Origin: Adlercreutzia sp. ZJ141
GTDB lineage: Bacteria > Actinomycetota > Coriobacteriia > Coriobacteriales > Eggerthellaceae
DNA length: 45,277 bases
Assembly: GCF_011038965.1 (NCBI RefSeq)
Contig: NZ_JAAKEB010000016.1
Location: 1 to 45,277 of the forward strand
Direction of reading: 5' to 3'
Shown: piece after piece, positions 1 through 7,965 of the stretch
Numbering within the stretch: position 1 is the stretch's first letter
How the letters are laid out: every line of letters starts with the position of its first letter
Notes under the pieces: generated by a model
What the model saw: the letters and a program-made list of their open reading frames with translations, nothing else
The model's database searches: none
Told to the model about the DNA's origin: nothing
Translations under genes and position numbers: made by a program

Positions 1-2908
1 AGGTTGCCGTCTCACCGTTAACAAAGCCAGTGATTGTGCCTTTAGCGGTTAAGGCCGTGCCGTCATAGACCTTACTCTCGCTGGGCGTGGTCACGGTAAG
101 CGTCGCAGGGTTAACCGTGATAGAGCCGTCGACGTACGTGATTTTGAGGTCCTTAGTAACATCTTCGCCCTTGGTGTTTTTAATAACAAGATGATCACAC
201 TTAGCGTCAACTGCACGTTCTGTCACATTAGTCGCCGTAGCGCTCGACGTAGCCTCGACTGTGTAGTCCTTTGGCAGGCCAGAGACGCTCACCGTTGCAC
301 CGTGAGACTTGCCATCGTAGGTGTACTCGCCGCCGGTCGTGGTAACCGTGACTTCTATTCTTTCGAATTTTGCAAAAAAGTTACCACCGGTATAAACGCC
401 AGAAGCGTTCTTTTTCGGGATTATTTTTGTATCCTCAACTGTAACACCGTAGCTCGCCTGGTTGTCTTTTGTGATTTTGACATACTTGTTGTTGTCATCT
501 TTAACATACCAGCCATCAAATAGATAACCAGTTGCAGCGGTTGCTGTCGATCCTTGAGCTGTTCCGGTGACAGGCTTCACACTTTCGGATACGGAACTAA
601 CAGAGCCACCAGTCTCGGTAGTATAGGTGTAGTCAACTTCATCATCCTCAACGAACCGAGCCTCAAAGGTTGTGTCGCAATAGAGCTCATCGCTATCTCT
701 ATTCAGCTTTTTGACAGCTGTTTCTTTTGTAAGTGTAGCTTTGTTTGAAACCTCGACATTATCCTTATACCAACCGACGAACTTGTAACCTGCCTGAGGC
801 GTAGCAGTTGAGCCAGTTATCTCTTTTGTACTTGTTACGAAATCAACATTCTGCTTAGGATCAACAGATCCATTACCCGCAGATTGGTATGTTACGGTAT
901 ATCTATTCCTATTCTCCCACTGAGCATATAGATCCTTTGAAGTATTCATTTTGATCTGTGCGCCGGGTTCGTAGGGTTTTTTTTCACCATCCTTCCAACC
1001 AGTAAATACATATCCATCCGTACGCTTTGGAATCTTTTCAGAAATGGTTGCCGTTGTATTTACCTCATACTGCTGACCTTCAGGTACACCAGAAAACTTA
1101 CCAGTAGGAGCATTTGGATGATATTTTAGGGTAACCTTAGTCCTATCAAGCAGGGAGCCATCAACGTGCCAGCCTTCGGCTTCATTCTTGATCACATACC
1201 ACACAATATACTGCTTATTGGGATCATATGTTTTACCTGCTTTCTCAAGCAACCCTTGGATTTCTTCCTCAGTAGGCAGATTCTCGGTATTCAAACGGTC
1301 ATCAACACCGGCCGAATCGGCATAAAATGAAGCGTTGCTAATTGCATTTTCCTTATAAAGACCCTCAGTGTAGTCAGACGTTGGGCATTCCTGAGGCTCA
1401 TTAGGAATGTCTCCTTTAAGACGAATGAAGAAAAGAGCACCGACATCTTGCTCTGCCCAAACCGCATACAACTTTGTGGAGTGTTCTACCTTATACGTAC
1501 CGCTCGGTGAAAAAACGGGACTTGTATAATGAGCTGATCCTCGTTCTGTTGCCTGAGCATCTTCCGACCATCCCACAAACAGCAGTTCTTTTCCGTCTTT
1601 TGTTTTTGTACCATTGTAGCCAGGCAACACAGTCTCACTATCACATGCCACTTTTCTCGGCGGAGGTACTTCTATGTTTCCACCATTGGAATCAAATGTG
1701 ATCGTTTCAAACGCTTTAACTGTAATGGAAATATTGGCTGTCTCTTCACCACTTGTTGCTGTTATCTGCACCGTACCCGGCGTATCCCCTGCCTTTACCA
1801 ATCCTTTTTCATCAACTGTGGCAATAGCTGGTATTTTAGAAGACCATGTCACATGAGCATCTGCAGGCACCGTCGTAGCGACAAGCTGAACCGTCCCAAT
1901 CTGTTTTTCTATAGTAGTCTCACCTTGCGCTATGATCGTAATACTTGGCGCTTCAACTTCTTTCCAGACAGCATAGAGCGTCACACCAGCCTCAAGATCG
2001 CTGTAGGTTTGCCCATTTTGATAAGAAACCTGGGATTCACTTTTAGATGTAGCCCAACCTTGGAATTCATACCCAGCGCGAGTAGGTTTCTGATCGGGAA
2101 TAGTGACGGAGCCATTATCGAGTTTTACGGGATCAGGGGCGCCTTCTCCACCGTTGGCGTCGAATTTGATGGCAGCACCTTGAATATCGTTATGATGATC
2201 GTTTTCGTTCTTAAGAGCTGTCTCTAGAGTCAAAGTAGTAACATCATTTTCTGTAGTACGGCTGTCCTGATCACTCTCGGTTTCAACGGTTATTTCCAGC
2301 GTGCTGTCAACGTCAGCGGCTTCGATGGTGTACTCGTTGCCCTCGCTGCGCATGGGCACCTCGTTGGTTTTGGAATTCTTCGCCTTGACCTCGGTCAGCT
2401 CGCAATCGGTATTTGCAAAGGCGCTAAACTTCAGCTCCTTTGCGCCTTCCACCGTCAGCTCGACCTCATTAAGGCCGGTAAGCTCCTGACCTTTTACCTT
2501 AACGTACGCATCTTGCAACATAAAGGTAACTTTGGCCTCACCAGGACGCACGCTCTCTTCCTGCGCATCGGCGTTGTCGCTTGCCGCAGAATCTCTCTCG
2601 TTCTGCTGTGTCGCATCCGGCTGCGTTGCGAGCTGCTGCGTAGGTGGTTCCGCTGGCACCTCCGTGACAGGTTCAGTCTCGGGCACAGTAGGCTGGTTGT
2701 TTGCAGGCGCAGGTGTAGACCCGTCGGCTCCCTGGCCGGAGCCTTCGGCAACCTGCTCGGTACCAGTTGCAGCACCCTCATTCGCTTCGTCGTTCACCTC
2801 GGCGAACGCCAGCGCATTCGTGGAGCTAAACATCAGCGACACGGAAAGCAACACCGCCAGGAACTTACCTTCGAATGTGTTCCTTACATCTATCAATCGC
2901 TCAAACAT
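1..2908 (-). CDS. Large secreted repeat surface protein (InlB B-repeats, Big_2, MBG repeats), 3' end outside window
   Basis: The frame from the ATG at 2908 is open to the left edge, giving 969 residues without a stop. The first ~35 residues are a signal peptide: basic start, hydrophobic core FLAVLLSVSLMF, cleavage near NALA-FA. An acidic, Pro/Gln/Ala-rich spacer follows (to about 115). Then come InlB B/Listeria-Bacteroides repeats, recognisable by FDANGG...GYEFQGW...LYAVW, a Big_2-like domain (about 340-425), and further B-repeats (GWKDGEKKPYEPG, KFVGWYKDN, LFDGWYVKDD). The last ~110 residues start MBG repeats (YTYDGKSHG, KVYDGTALTAKG). These are known modules of stalk-like adhesins of Gram-positive gut bacteria. 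An AGGTGG ribosome site precedes the ATG. A C-terminal anchor (LPXTG or other) would lie outside the window. Role in adhesion is inferred. Confidence 0.9.
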   Translation of the reverse strand, partial: MFERLIDVRNTFEGKFLAVLLSVSLMFSSTNALAFAEVNDEANEGAATGTEQVAEGSGQGADGSTPAPANNQPTVPETEPVTEVPAEPPTQQLATQPDATQQNERDSAASDNADAQEESVRPGEAKVTFMLQDAYVKVKGQELTGLNEVELTVEGAKELKFSAFANTDCELTEVKAKNSKTNEVPMRSEGNEYTIEAADVDSTLEITVETESDQDSRTTENDVTTLTLETALKNENDHHNDIQGAAIKFDANGGEGAPDPVKLDNGSVTIPDQKPTRAGYEFQGWATSKSESQVSYQNGQTYSDLEAGVTLYAVWKEVEAPSITIIAQGETTIEKQIGTVQLVATTVPADAHVTWSSKIPAIATVDEKGLVKAGDTPGTVQITATSGEETANISITVKAFETITFDSNGGNIEVPPPRKVACDSETVLPGYNGTKTKDGKELLFVGWSEDAQATERGSAHYTSPVFSPSGTYKVEHSTKLYAVWAEQDVGALFFIRLKGDIPNEPQECPTSDYTEGLYKENAISNASFYADSAGVDDRLNTENLPTEEEIQGLLEKAGKTYDPNKQYIVWYVIKNEAEGWHVDGSLLDRTKVTLKYHPNAPTGKFSGVPEGQQYEVNTTATISEKIPKRTDGYVFTGWKDGEKKPYEPGAQIKMNTSKDLYAQWENRNRYTVTYQSAGNGSVDPKQNVDFVTSTKEITGSTATPQAGYKFVGWYKDNVEVSNKATLTKETAVKKLNRDSDELYCDTTFEARFVEDDEVDYTYTTETGGSVSSVSESVKPVTGTAQGSTATAATGYLFDGWYVKDDNNKYVKITKDNQASYGVTVEDTKIIPKKNASGVYTGGNFFAKFERIEVTVTTTGGEYTYDGKSHGATVSVSGLPKDYTVEATSSATATNVTERAVDAKCDHLVIKNTKGEDVTKDLKITYVDGSITVNPATLTVTTPSESKVYDGTALTAKGTITGFVNGETAT

Positions 2909-2981
2909 GGCAACCACCTAACTTGACGTTTCGGTCGTCAGTTCTTTGCCCCACACGCTCGTCTGGTATCTGCAACCAGAC
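2909..2981 (-). promoter_or_regulatory. Folded 5' leader of the surface-protein gene
   Basis: Three nested or adjacent helices can be drawn on the minus strand just before the ATG. GTCTGGT (2961-2967) pairs with ACCAGAC (2975-2981). TGACG (2924-2928) pairs with CGTCA (2936-2940) around a 7-nt loop. GGCAA (2909-2913) pairs with TTGCC (2946-2950) and encloses that hairpin. The ribosome site AGGTGG lies between the inner helix and the outer strand, next to the ATG, so the outer helix could limit access. I do not recognise a known riboswitch class; it does not fit the c-di-GMP-I consensus. Confidence 0.35.
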
Positions 2982-3001
2982 TCCCTCTTCGTAATTCCCC
3001 A

Positions 3002-3049
3002 GCATTTTTCGGTGTACCCCCTATTATTTTCGGCCCACCGAAAAAATGC
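3002..3049. repeat. Long inverted repeat upstream of the surface-protein gene
   Basis: GCATTTTTCGGTG (3002-3014) is mirrored by CACCGAAAAAATGC (3036-3049), a 13-bp stem with one extra A. A smaller alternative stem TTTTCGG/CCGAAAA sits at 3027-3044. It lies about 95 bp upstream of the surface-protein ATG, so it may be an operator, an attenuator hairpin of that transcript, or a terminator for something reading from the right. No choice is possible from sequence. Confidence 0.45.
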
Positions 3050-3306
3050 ATGTGCGGAGCAAACTTTAGGTTATTCGCATTTTTACTGTTCAGCAGGCTT
3101 TTCCGCGAACCAACCTGCGGCAAAGCATACTGACACCTAGTACCAAGTATACTACAAGCAGTTGACAAATGCCTCATTTGGGTTATGGAGATTTGGCCCC
3201 TCCCCCCATAATCTATATAAGTTGGCGGGATGCCACTCATTCATCCGGCGCCCTTCCAATTGTCGTAGCGGTTAATGCCTCATGGAGGGGTTGCCAGGCC
3301 CTTGTG
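3050..3306. other. Non-coding stretch, no gene seen
   Basis: No frame here has both a plausible start with ribosome site and protein-like composition. It contains TTGACA at 3162-3167 and TATATAA at 3214-3220, but not at normal promoter spacing to each other. Promoter signals for the surface protein (minus) are not obvious either. Confidence 0.4.
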
Positions 3307-3315
3307 TGCTAGAAT
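3307..3315 (+). promoter_or_regulatory. Extended -10 promoter of the small membrane peptide
   Basis: TG-C-TAGAAT at 3307-3315 is an extended -10 element without a good -35. The transcript would start near 3322, exactly where ACCGGCAAAG begins. The same arrangement (TG-N-TAnAAT, 6 nt, ACCGGCAAAG) occurs in mirror image on the minus strand at 3580-3556. Confidence 0.5.
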
Positions 3316-3373
3316 CGCGAAACCGGCAAAGTCCGACGCGGGCGGCACTTCTTTTCGAAGGGAGTGATCGCTT

Positions 3374-3493
3374 ATGTTTGAGAAAATTCTTTCTATCGTG
3401 GCTGCAATTGCAACCGTAGCGGGGTTTATCCTCGAAATTTGGAGGGAATGGAAATCGCGAGCGGATGACGAAGGTGAAGAACATGGGCGGTAG
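3374..3493 (+). CDS. 39-residue membrane peptide, type I toxin-like
   Basis: ATG at 3374 follows GAAGGGAG by about 9 nt. The peptide has a single hydrophobic helix (residues about 5-20, KILSIVAAIATVAGFI), then a Trp/Arg-rich interface (EIWREWKSR) and an acidic tail ending EEHGR. This is the architecture of Fst/TxpA/holin-like type I toxins: one membrane helix plus a short charged cytosolic end. The stop codon lies inside a perfect hairpin. The flanking mirror promoters and nested inverted repeat support a regulated toxin. No close family member is recognised by sequence; a plain small membrane protein is the alternative. Confidence 0.55.
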   Translation: MFEKILSIVAAIATVAGFILEIWREWKSRADDEGEEHGR

Positions 3494-3508
3494 TGACCGC
3501 TACCGCCC
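3485..3508. terminator. Hairpin overlapping the stop codon of the small peptide
   Basis: GGGCGGTAG (3485-3493) and CTACCGCCC (3500-3508) form a perfect 9-bp stem with a 6-nt loop. The TAG stop is part of the 5' arm. Only TT follows, so as an intrinsic terminator it is weak. It would serve both the toxin mRNA and the convergent RNA. Confidence 0.45.
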
Positions 3509-3565
3509 TTAACAACTAACCTGCGCCGCCCGTAACACTGTTAATCGCAGACGGGCTTTGCCGGT
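3485..3565 (-). ncRNA. Candidate convergent antisense RNA to the small-peptide mRNA
   Basis: From the promoter at 3572-3580 a minus-strand RNA would start near 3565 and run into the 3' end of the small-peptide gene, ending around the hairpin at 3485-3508 if that terminates it. The length would be about 80 nt. It has no ORF with a ribosome site. Its existence is inferred from the promoter and the layout only. Confidence 0.3.
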
Positions 3566-3571
3566 GCTTGT

Positions 3572-3580
3572 ATTGTAACA
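3572..3580 (-). promoter_or_regulatory. Extended -10 promoter of the convergent RNA
   Basis: On the minus strand TG-T-TACAAT occupies 3580-3572. Six nucleotides later comes ACCGGCAAAG, as at the plus-strand promoter. No -35 is recognisable, which is tolerable for an extended -10 promoter. Confidence 0.4.
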
Positions 3581-3680
3581 GTTTCCGCGACGCTGAAAGA
3601 TGCGTTTCGGTAACATTTCACCCTACCCCTACCTACCGTTACCGTTGCGCCACCAACCAACCCTAACTCCGAAAAAGACC

Positions 3681-4373
3681 TCAGTGACCCGATCTCACCT
3701 GCCGCCCCGCTTGAATCGAACGGCGCATGGCCTTCATGGCCTTGTCGTTCTCGATGAGGCCTATCAACTCCTGACGCTTATGCACACCCATTTTCGTGTA
3801 GATGTGATGACAGTGCGACTTCGCCGTACCGGTAGTTATACACAACTCATCCTCGATACTTTGCAACGACTTGTTCTGCGCCAGCAGAAACACCACTTCC
3901 TCTTCACGGCGCGTAAGCCCATACTGGTGCGCCATATGGGCACAGGCATCCAACAATGCCTCGAAGTACGACTGACCGTGAGCACCTACGGCTGAAGTTT
4001 CATCGGCGTTCACGGGCACACTGCCCCAGGTACCACGATAATCCTTATCCGACAAGAAGATCATGAATAGCACCACCAGTACCACAACCAGGATGTCTGT
4101 AAACAGCTGGATGTTTACCGGTAACGCATCAACCATGAATACGGTTCCCACCACCAAGCCCAAAACCGATCCGAGAATCTTCATTGCCTCAGCAAAACCC
4201 AACAACCACAGCGGGTTCACGTTGTATCGATAGGCGATGCTACACAGCAGGGTAATAGCGAACAGTACAAAAAACGAGAGGCTGGCGTTTGTACAGATGG
4301 CACTTATGACGTTCAAGGCTCCGCCTCCATACTGCGACACCGAAAGACCGAAAATAGCCAACGGTAATGACAA
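3681..4373 (-). pseudogene. LuxR-type regulator with membrane domain, N-terminal half missing
   Basis: The C-terminal ~65 residues are a LuxR/GerE helix-turn-helix: LTRREEEVVFLLAQNKS...TAKSHCHHIYTKMGVHKRQELI. Before it lie about four hydrophobic segments. Full-length Coriobacteriia proteins of this type have roughly 450-500 residues with about 12 membrane helices upstream of the HTH. Here only ~230 residues exist. The frame is open upstream only to a TGA at 4392-4394 and contains no ATG; the only candidate start is a TTG at 4373, without a ribosome site, inside a hydrophobic stretch. I read it as 5'-truncated. The DNA-binding part is intact, so a shortened product is conceivable. A broken ISL3-type transposase lies next to it. 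Confidence 0.75.
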
Positions 4374-4515
4374 CAGGTACAGAACCTTGAAATCAAAGTT
4401 GGCCCTTCGCGGTTTTTAGTGGGTAGCACAGGGTGCCAGCTGTGGGAAGTGTAGTTACAAGCGGGGCCAAGCGGTATCATTTAGCATGTAAGCGGAAACA
4501 TACGGAGATGTCAAA

Positions 4516-4854
4516 ATGAACCCACAAACGAAGATGCTGGCAACGATCATTGCAAAATCATTGAACCTCGGAGATGAGTGGACTGTTGTCGACGTTGAGA
4601 TGAGGGATTGCAATCCCGATCCTGATGAACTGCATGTCTACATCGAAAGGACGCCGGGGTATGCCTTAAGATGTCCGAGATGTGGGGTGATGCACGGCGT
4701 GTGCGATACGCGCGAGCGCACGTGGCGCCATTTGGACATATGGCAATACAAGACCTACATCCACTGCAAGCTGCCGCGTCTTGATTGCGAGGGTGGCCCA
4801 ATCACAGCCGAGGTGCCCTGGGCGGCCCCCGATGCCAAGCATTTCACCGCATAA
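4516..4854 (+). pseudogene. ISL3-family transposase, N-terminal fragment
   Basis: ATG at 4516 follows GGAGA by 8 nt. The 112 residues contain the N-terminal zinc-ribbon region of ISL3-type transposases: LRCPRCG, then RERTWRHLDIWQYKTYIHCK and LDC. A complete enzyme has about 400 residues with a DDE catalytic domain; all of that is absent. The frame ends at 4854 exactly where REP-like palindromes begin, so the rest was lost at that junction. The fragment cannot transpose. Confidence 0.85.
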
Positions 4855-4898
4855 CACAGGGAACCGTCCCCTGTGTTAAGGAACCGTCCCCTGTGTTA
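4853..4898. repeat. Tandem REP-like palindromes (AACACAGGG...CCCTGTGTT)
   Basis: The unit GGAACCGTCCCCTGTGTTA occurs at 4860-4878 and again at 4880-4898. Together with the preceding AACACAGGG (4853-4861) the first copy forms a palindrome. Units of this GGGGACGGTTCC/TGTGTT type are widespread REP-like elements in bacteria. They sit exactly at the joint between the transposase fragment and the headless ATPase. Confidence 0.75.
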
Positions 4899-5729
4899 CT
4901 CACCCAGGCCGAAGCGCTGGGAATTACCCCCGCACCATTCTCACTCGATATCAACCTATGGAAGACACGCGAGAAAGCCGCGCCGCCCGCCGACGTCACC
5001 AAACTGTTCGAGCGCATGTTCCGCGGTGCGATGCCGGGCATCCTCTCCGAGAAGTACGACAACCTACCCGTGTTCTACTCAAGCTACATACAAACCTATA
5101 TCGAACGCGACGTGCGGCGATTGCTTGGAAATGTCGATGCGCTGCAGTACGCAAGCTTCATGCGCGCCACGGCAGCCCGCTGCTCACAAATGCTCAACGT
5201 GGCCTCCATTGCCGAGGACGTGGGCATTCGACTCGACAAGGCGAAACAATGGCTTTCGATTCTCGAGAAGTCGGGGATCATATTCTACCTGCACCCCTAT
5301 TCCAACAATCAGCTCAAACGCACAGTCAAGGCCCCTAAGCTCTATTTCCACGACTGTGGTCTCGTAGCGCACTTAACTCGTTGGACCAGCGCTAAAACCT
5401 TGGAAGCCGGAGCCATGAGCGGGGCGTTCATGGAGAACTTCGTCGTGTCGGAGATATACAAGAGTTATCTGAACACCGGCGTGGAACCACCGCTTTACTA
5501 CTATCGTGATCGCAATGCGAAGGAAATCGACATCGTCATCGAAACCGACGGCAAGCTTCACCCTATCGAGATAAAGAAGACAGCTACGCCCACCCGCTCA
5601 ATGACGCGCAGCTTCGGCGTGCTGGACAAGGGCTCCATACCACGGGGACGCGGCGCCATCGTGTGCGCAGTCGAGAAATTCTCCGCTCTCGATAGCGATA
5701 CCCTCGTCATCCCTGCCGGGCTCATCTAA
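4896..5729 (+). pseudogene. AAA/DUF4143 ATPase, N-terminal P-loop domain missing
   Basis: From about 4896 the frame encodes the C-terminal ~275 residues of the AAA_14-DUF4143 family. Recognisable parts are LFERMFRGAMPG, YSSYIQTYIERDVRRLL, KQWLSILEKSGIIFYLHPYSNN and PKLYFHDCGLVAHLTRW, then a nuclease-like tail AFMENFVVSEI...YYYRD...KEIDIVIE...HPIEIKK (restriction-endonuclease-fold D/E-x-K signature). The usual ~400-residue protein has an N-terminal Walker A/B domain; that part is absent and replaced by the REP element and an ISL3 transposase piece. The frame stays open back through the REP into the transposase region, but out of its frame, so no natural start remains. Judged a decayed gene. 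Confidence 0.85.
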
Positions 5730-5731
5730 GA

Positions 5732-5759
5732 GTGTGAGGGGGGCCAAAACGCCTCACAC
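5732..5759. terminator. Hairpin between convergent genes
   Basis: GTGTGAGG (5732-5739) and CCTCACAC (5752-5759) form a perfect 8-bp stem between the headless ATPase (plus) and the TPR protein (minus). No T-run follows on either side, so termination strength is uncertain. Confidence 0.5.
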
Positions 5760-5760
5760 A

Positions 5761-7752
5761 CTATCCTTCACGCAGGGATCTTCCTATTGCCGAAAGAACG
5801 TCATCTCGCTTGATGCGACCGAGCATGGTTGCCAAAGGCGCGGCGGCGAGAGGAAGGTTGGCGTCGCACAGCTCTATTAGCGCTTTCGACATGAGCTCAA
5901 CAACCTCGTCGGTCGGCGCCTGCGGAATGCCGCCCACACGCAAGGTGGCGGCTATTTCCGCCGCACCCATAGGCTCGCGATTGCCCATTTCCTCAAGCAG
6001 CTCGGCAAGCTCGCGTTTCGCCGCCGAGCCCATCTGCGCGTCTTCGGGCACCATGCCGTAGCACGCCACCGCCTCTTCCAAGCGTCCTGTCTTCCACAGC
6101 GCATATGCCAGGCGGTAGTACAGATACGACACGGCGTCATCGAACACCTGATAGCGCAGCGCGCACGTTGCCACATCAACCGCAAGGTCGTAGCGATTCT
6201 GAGACGCGTGCACGGTGATGAGGTCCTGATACGCCGATGCGCTCGTGGGCGCGCGCTTCACGCAGGTTTCCGCCTGCGCGAGCGCCCCAGCGGCGTCACC
6301 CATTTCTAAGTACAGAAGCGCCAACGCCGAGCGCGCCGCATGCCTCACGTCGGATGCGCGACAGTAGCGCTGTTCGGGCGCGGCTCCGGTAAGATCGACC
6401 AGATACCGAGCAATGGCGTTCTCGCAGTACAGAAGCGGAGCATCCGCGCGTTCGGCACCGCTTGTGCTCGCGGTGTCGCCCGCCGCGAGCAGCTCTTCCA
6501 GCTGCGCGGTTGCCAGAAGCGGTGCGTCATCGCGATCGGCCAGCGCCGACCGCAGCCGCTCTGAGAGTGCCTCGTCCTGCACGCTCATCACATCGAGGTC
6601 ACACACGCGGTCGGCATGCAGCACGTTCGCCAGCCCGTTCGGCAGCGCACGTATGTCCTGCGCCAACGGCGTGCGACGCTCAGACAAGCTCGACACCAGC
6701 GGCTCGACGGGCTGGTTATGCCCGAAGGCATCGGGCGAGATCGCCCAGCGCGCAGGATGCAGCAGCGAGAACAGGAGCGCGGGATCGAAGTCGCCTGTTT
6801 CCTGGGAAAGCGCGCCCGCCTTGATCGACGGCGCTGTGCCCATCACGAACGGCATGCGCTCGAACTCGAGCGACAGCACTACGGGATTCGAAAGCTGGCT
6901 TTCGTGCCCGTGCACGCACACGCGCGCAACCCCCACGCTTGCACCGAACGCCGCACCCGTCATTAGCATGACCAGGCGCAACGCGTATGCAGCAGCGGCG
7001 CTCGGACGCTGCGCAGCACAATCGAGCCATTGATTGCCAGCCTCGACCCACCGCGAGCGCGGCATGTGTTCGGGCGCGGGCACCGTAATGTGCATCTCAA
7101 CCGCGCCGCACGACATGTCGCAGTCGAGCCGGTAGTCAAGCCGATAAGGCAGCACCACCGACTCGCAGAACTCGGCGAGTCGCGTGAGCACGTCCCAGTT
7201 CCCGCCGCGTGCGCCGGTGACGCCGTTCAGCGTAAGACGATCGTTGCCCTTCTCGCTGCCCGAAAGGTAGCGGTCGGCATCCCAGCCGATGGTACGCATG
7301 GTGTGCCAATCGTGCCGCGCACACAGTTCCTCGGTGCATGCCGCCGCCTGCGAAAATCCCTCTTTCTTCAGCGCCTGGCCGATGAAGAGCATACGGTTGA
7401 GCGCCGATTCTACGCCCAGCACGCAGGAAACCTGCTCAGGGGTAAGGTCGCTAGCGTCGAATGCGAACCAAAGCAGCCCGGTGCTCGACAGATGGCGCAC
7501 GGAGATGGGGTGTTCGACGGCGATGCTGCGGATGTTGGCGGCACCCACTTCAGTGAGCAGGCGCGCGGTGTAGCGCTCAAAGCCCGTGACCGATGGATCG
7601 TTTGGCGCCGCCATCGACACGCGGAACAGCAGTCCATCGATGGCGTCGGGCAGAGGCGTGGCCTTGAACTCGTAGATCACATCGGCGGTGGAAAGCCCGC
7701 TTGCGGCGCCCGTGGCGCCCTTCTTCACCTTGTTGCGAAACCGGTCGAACAC
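5761..7752 (-). CDS. Cytoplasmic protein with C-terminal TPR repeats, function unknown
   Basis: The GTG at 7752 (VFDRFRNKVKKG) is chosen because AAAGGAG lies 6 nt upstream; the frame runs another 23 codons upstream without a ribosome site. The product has 663 residues. It has no signal peptide or convincing membrane helix. The first ~450 residues resemble nothing I recognise. From about residue 455 there are tetratricopeptide-like helical pairs: RSALALLYLEMGDAAGALAQ, AYQDLITVHASQNRYDLAVD, YYRLAYALWKTGRLEEAVAC. TPR tails usually bind partner proteins. It is transcribed toward the headless ATPase and shares no obvious operon. Hypothetical otherwise. Confidence 0.8.
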   Translation of the reverse strand: MFDRFRNKVKKGATGAASGLSTADVIYEFKATPLPDAIDGLLFRVSMAAPNDPSVTGFERYTARLLTEVGAANIRSIAVEHPISVRHLSSTGLLWFAFDASDLTPEQVSCVLGVESALNRMLFIGQALKKEGFSQAAACTEELCARHDWHTMRTIGWDADRYLSGSEKGNDRLTLNGVTGARGGNWDVLTRLAEFCESVVLPYRLDYRLDCDMSCGAVEMHITVPAPEHMPRSRWVEAGNQWLDCAAQRPSAAAAYALRLVMLMTGAAFGASVGVARVCVHGHESQLSNPVVLSLEFERMPFVMGTAPSIKAGALSQETGDFDPALLFSLLHPARWAISPDAFGHNQPVEPLVSSLSERRTPLAQDIRALPNGLANVLHADRVCDLDVMSVQDEALSERLRSALADRDDAPLLATAQLEELLAAGDTASTSGAERADAPLLYCENAIARYLVDLTGAAPEQRYCRASDVRHAARSALALLYLEMGDAAGALAQAETCVKRAPTSASAYQDLITVHASQNRYDLAVDVATCALRYQVFDDAVSYLYYRLAYALWKTGRLEEAVACYGMVPEDAQMGSAAKRELAELLEEMGNREPMGAAEIAATLRVGGIPQAPTDEVVELMSKALIELCDANLPLAAAPLATMLGRIKRDDVLSAIGRSLREG

Positions 7753-7881
7753 ATTCGCTCCTTTCTGCGCGATGCCCACGATTGTGACACAACGTGCCCG
7801 CCCGCGCCAGATGCGTCGCACAATTTAGGGAGCCCACTTCGTCGCACCAGGTGTCACCCCTCCCCAAGGAACAGGATGGCA

Positions 7882-7965
7882 GCACGCTTATCGCGCCGGG
7901 AGAACAACGCCTGGTGGCAGACTGGTCGCGCTAGGAGAACAGCGCCTGGTGGCGCGCTTATCGCG
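7882..7965. repeat. 35-bp tandem repeat, about 2.4 copies
   Basis: Units begin near 7882, 7917 and 7952 (period 35 bp). Each carries CGCG...GGAGAAC(A)ACGCCTGGTGGC-like sequence, with CGCTTATCGCG at both ends. The third, partial copy contains the TAA stop codon (7958-7960) of the aldo/keto reductase gene, so the repeat array starts within the coding end and runs into the intergenic space. Confidence 0.6.

Larger units (their letters stand above)
3322..3565. repeat. Two-part nested inverted repeat bracketing the 39-residue ORF
   Basis: Outer arms: ACCGGCAAAGTCCG (3322-3335) and CGGGCTTTGCCGGT (3552-3565), 13 of 14 paired. Inner arms: CGGGCGGC (3339-3346) and GCCGCCCG (3525-3532), perfect. The order is nested, so a transcript spanning the locus could close its 5' end onto its 3' end. 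The outer arms also coincide with the inferred start points of two convergent promoters. Confidence 0.6.

Noticed and set aside
191-2921. Several plus-strand ORFs of 60-137 codons
   Set aside because: They are antisense shadows of the surface-protein gene; the minus frame has signal peptide and repeat domains over the whole stretch.
2909-2981. c-di-GMP-I (GEMM) riboswitch
   Set aside because: GCAAAG and a tetraloop-like ACCGAAA occur, but the tetraloop receptor and paired P2/P3 layout do not fit.
4785-5729. A complete 314-codon ATPase gene
   Set aside because: Its first ~37 codons read the transposase fragment out of frame and then the REP repeats; the P-loop domain is missing.
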